Below, in pieces: positions 62,078-64,000 of a stretch of DNA of 64,000 nucleotides. The DNA lies in NCBI RefSeq assembly GCF_014905555.1, contig NZ_BNGS01000001.1, positions 434,001-498,000 on the forward strand, read 5' to 3'. The stretch comes from Streptomyces sp. Y2F8-2 (lineage in GTDB: Bacteria > Actinomycetota > Actinomycetes > Streptomycetales > Streptomycetaceae). Under the pieces are notes generated by a model, which saw only the letters and a list, made by a program, of their open reading frames with translations, ran no database searches and was not told the origin of the DNA. The position numbers and the translations under genes were made by a program. Position 1 is the first letter of the stretch. Every line of letters begins with the position of its first letter.

Positions 62078-62154
62078 GTTACTCGTTCGCCCCATTGACA
62101 CTCCCGCCGCACCAAACTTACTGTCTGGCCAGCATTTCGAACGAGTGACGAAAT
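62078..62154 (+). promoter_or_regulatory. Promoter of the dehydratase operon flanked by inverted operator copies
   Basis: A good vegetative promoter: TTGACA (62095-62100), 18-bp spacer, TACTGT (62119-62124). GTTACTCGTTCG (62078-62089) and CGAACGAGTGAC (62138-62149) are inverted copies (11 of 12) on each side. The downstream site also has ATTTCG/CGAAAT arms. A repressor could bind both and loop or block. The 61873-62179 gap holds no gene. Confidence 0.7.
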
Positions 62155-62179
62155 CTCGAACAGCTGAAAGGCGAGCTCC

Positions 62180-63343
62180 GTGCGCATCACCGGAATCAGC
62201 ACACACGTGGTCGGGACGCCCTGGCGGAATCTGACGTACGTACAGGTGCACACCGACGAGGGCATCACGGGCGTGGGCGAGACCCGCATGCTGGGCCACA
62301 CCGACGCGCTGATCGGCTACCTCAAAGAGGCCGAGGTCAATCACATTCTCGGCTCGGACCCGTTCGCTGTCGAGGACCTGGTCCGCCGTATGAAGTACGG
62401 CGACTACGGGCGCGCGGGTGAGATCGTGATGTCCGGCATCGCCGTGGTCGAGATGGCCTGCTGGGACATCAAGGGCAAGGCCCTCGGGGTGCCCGTCTGG
62501 CAGCTGCTCGGCGGCAAGGTCACCGACAAGGTCAAGGCTTACGCGAACGGGTGGTACACCACCGAGCGGACGCCGGAGGCCTATCACAAGGCCGCCCAGG
62601 GGGTCATGGAGCGCGGGTACCGGGCCCTCAAGATCGACCCCTTCGGTACCGGCCACTTCGAGCTCGACCACGAGCAGACCATGTACGCGGTCTCCCTCAT
62701 CGAGGCTGTGCGCGACGCCATCGGGCCGGAGGCCGAGCTGATGCTGGAGATGCACGGCCGCTTCTCCCCCGCGACCGCCGTGCGGCTCGCCAAGGAGCTG
62801 GCGCCGTTCAAGCCCGCCTGGCTTGAGGAGCCGGTTCCGCCGGAGAACCTCAAGGCGCTCGAGAAGGTCGCCGCCAAGGTCGACATGCCGGTCGCCACGG
62901 GCGAGCGCATCCACGACCGCATCGAGTTCCGCGAGCTGTTCGACAGCCAGGCCGTGGACATCATCCAGCCCGACCTCGGCCACATCGGCGGCATCTGGGA
63001 GACGCGGAAGCTGGCCGCGACCGCCGAGACGCACTACATGCTGGTGGCGCCGCACAACGTGGGCGGCTCGGTACTCACCGCCGCCTCCCTCCAAGTCGGC
63101 TTCACCACGCCGAACTTCAAGATCCTCGAGCACTTCAACGACTTCGCGGACGCGGAGATCAAGAAGGTGGTCAAGGGTGCCCCGCAGGTGAACCCGGAGG
63201 ACGGCTGCTTCCACCTCTCCGACGCCCCGGGCCTCGGTGTGGAACTGGACACCGACGCGGCGGCCGAGTTCCCGCAGCAGCGGGCCCACTTCGACCTGTG
63301 GGCCGAGGGCTGGGAAAGGCGCAACCCGAAGGACGGGCAGTGA
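62180..63343 (+). CDS. Mandelate racemase/enolase-superfamily sugar acid dehydratase
   Basis: 387-aa enzyme of the MR/MLE (enolase) superfamily, close to galactonate/gluconate-type dehydratases. The second-domain motif is YRALKIDPFGTG with the catalytic Lys, metal Asp/Glu lie in LMLEMHGRFSP and WLEEPVPPEN, and the third ligand is in ATGERIHDR. HNVGG is a late His-containing block. The substrate is probably a six-carbon acid sugar; exact one unknown. GTG start, GAAAGGCGAG upstream. Its stop overlaps the start of the dehydrogenase gene (GTGA). Confidence 0.93.
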   Translation: MRITGISTHVVGTPWRNLTYVQVHTDEGITGVGETRMLGHTDALIGYLKEAEVNHILGSDPFAVEDLVRRMKYGDYGRAGEIVMSGIAVVEMACWDIKGKALGVPVWQLLGGKVTDKVKAYANGWYTTERTPEAYHKAAQGVMERGYRALKIDPFGTGHFELDHEQTMYAVSLIEAVRDAIGPEAELMLEMHGRFSPATAVRLAKELAPFKPAWLEEPVPPENLKALEKVAAKVDMPVATGERIHDRIEFRELFDSQAVDIIQPDLGHIGGIWETRKLAATAETHYMLVAPHNVGGSVLTAASLQVGFTTPNFKILEHFNDFADAEIKKVVKGAPQVNPEDGCFHLSDAPGLGVELDTDAAAEFPQQRAHFDLWAEGWERRNPKDGQ

Positions 63344-64000
63344 CCACCGCCGTAGTCGTGGAGGCGCCCGGCGCTTACCGGCTCGAGGAGCACACACCGC
63401 GCGAGCCCGGCCCGGGCGAGGCGCTGGTGCGGGTCCACGCGGTCGGCATTTGCGGCAGCGACCGCGAGGTCTACCAGGGCAACCGGCCCGAGGGCTACGT
63501 GCGCTACCCGCTCACTCCCGGCCACGAGTGGTCCGGCACGGTGGAGGCGGTCGGCGCCGGGGTGCCCGAGTCGCTGGTCGGCCGCAAGGCCGTCGGGGAG
63601 GGCTTCCGCAACTGCCAGGTCTGCGACCGCTGCCACGCGGGCGAGACGACGCTGTGCACCTCGGGGTACGAGGAGACGGGCTTCACCCAGCCCGGCGCGA
63701 TGGCCACCACCCTCACGCTCCCGGCCCGCCTGCTGCACATCCTGCCGGACGACGCCGATCTCACGGCGGCGGCCCTGCTGGAGCCGGCCGCCTGCATCGC
63801 GGCCGCCGCGCTGAAGGGGAACGCACAGCCGGGCGAGCGGGTCGCGGTCGTCGGCACGGGCACGCTCGGCATGTTCGCCGTGCAGTTCCTGAAGGCGGTC
63901 TCGCCCTCGGAGCTGCTGGTGGTGGGCACCAGGAACGACCGCGAGGCGCTGTCGCGGCGGTTCGGCGCGACCGACTTCCGCACCAAGGACCAAGAGCTCC
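63340..64000 (+). CDS. Zinc-dependent alcohol/polyol dehydrogenase, 3' end outside window
   Basis: MDR-family dehydrogenase, 220 codons visible. Catalytic zinc site: Cys in HAVGICGSDREVY and His-Glu in PLTPGHEWSG. Structural zinc site: NCQVCDRCHAGETTLC with four Cys. Rossmann motif VAVVGTGTLGMFA. Likely oxidises a sugar or sugar acid in the same pathway as the dehydratase, with which it overlaps by 4 bp. It runs off the right edge. Confidence 0.93.
   Translation, partial: MTTAVVVEAPGAYRLEEHTPREPGPGEALVRVHAVGICGSDREVYQGNRPEGYVRYPLTPGHEWSGTVEAVGAGVPESLVGRKAVGEGFRNCQVCDRCHAGETTLCTSGYEETGFTQPGAMATTLTLPARLLHILPDDADLTAAALLEPAACIAAAALKGNAQPGERVAVVGTGTLGMFAVQFLKAVSPSELLVVGTRNDREALSRRFGATDFRTKDQEL

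Overview
The window is a 64 kb piece of chromosome from a high-GC actinomycete, almost certainly a Streptomyces. The evidence is strongly G/C-biased third codon positions, many GTG starts, and gene neighbourhoods I recognise: fasR-fabD-fabH-acpP-fabF, the aceE-type pyruvate dehydrogenase E1 next to a DUF3052 gene and a peroxiredoxin, and several TerD paralogues. This looks like chromosome core or near-core sequence. I saw no prophage, insertion sequence, integrase or CRISPR array. Identifications rest on motifs and family recall; no database search was run.

Layout. 1-9.4 kb: a drug-efflux MFS transporter (cut by the left edge), a zinc-ribbon/peptidoglycan-binding membrane protein, a HAD phosphatase, a GDT1-type Mn/Ca transporter behind a yybP-ykoY manganese riboswitch, a secreted HNH nuclease, a DoxX protein behind an iron box, a DedA protein, and an isochorismatase-like enzyme with its MarR regulator. 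9.4-18.9 kb: a lipoprotein, a DUF4396 protein behind a CsoR/CstR-type operator, tRNA-Val(TAC), and cell-envelope genes (DUF4097 lipoprotein, coiled-coil protein, secreted amidase-fold protein, polysaccharide deacetylase, class A PBP), then an FmdB zinc-ribbon gene with an apparent frameshift. 19-29.2 kb: a Ter stress island with HAD hydrolase, a giant PRTase-TRSP-StiP-PELOTA fusion, a CitE-like lyase, three TerD-domain proteins, a TerA-like protein and a TerC-like DUF475 membrane protein. 29.3-45.2 kb: peroxiredoxin, DUF3052, aceE, a K+ channel, an MFS/TetR pair, a DUF1023 hydrolase, a MerR/aldo-keto reductase pair, a GNAT enzyme, a serine hydrolase and a pirin. 44-49.1 kb: the fatty-acid synthesis cluster. 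49.1-54.6 kb: DUF3145, an SGNH lipase, galactose mutarotase, EI24, and a MarR/oxidoreductase pair. 54.7-64 kb: a RbsABC-like sugar importer with LacI regulator, an SCO2400-like protein, and an enolase-superfamily sugar acid dehydratase with a zinc dehydrogenase cut by the right edge.

How the genes work together. The fab cluster supplies malonyl-ACP (FabD), the first condensation (FabH), the carrier (AcpP) and elongation (FabF), with FasR as the adjacent activator. The sugar import operon, its LacI regulator and the dehydratase/dehydrogenase pair look like one catabolic unit; the importer and the dehydratase share an ATTTCGAAC motif upstream. The Ter genes on both sides of 24.2 kb match the Ter-linked biosynthetic module predicted in the literature.

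Two themes recur. First, many genes lack a Shine-Dalgarno sequence and instead have a TANNNT -10 hexamer 6-9 nt before the start codon, so they are probably leaderless. Second, short G/C-rich repeats are common, including one that appears to be inserted in frame inside fabH.
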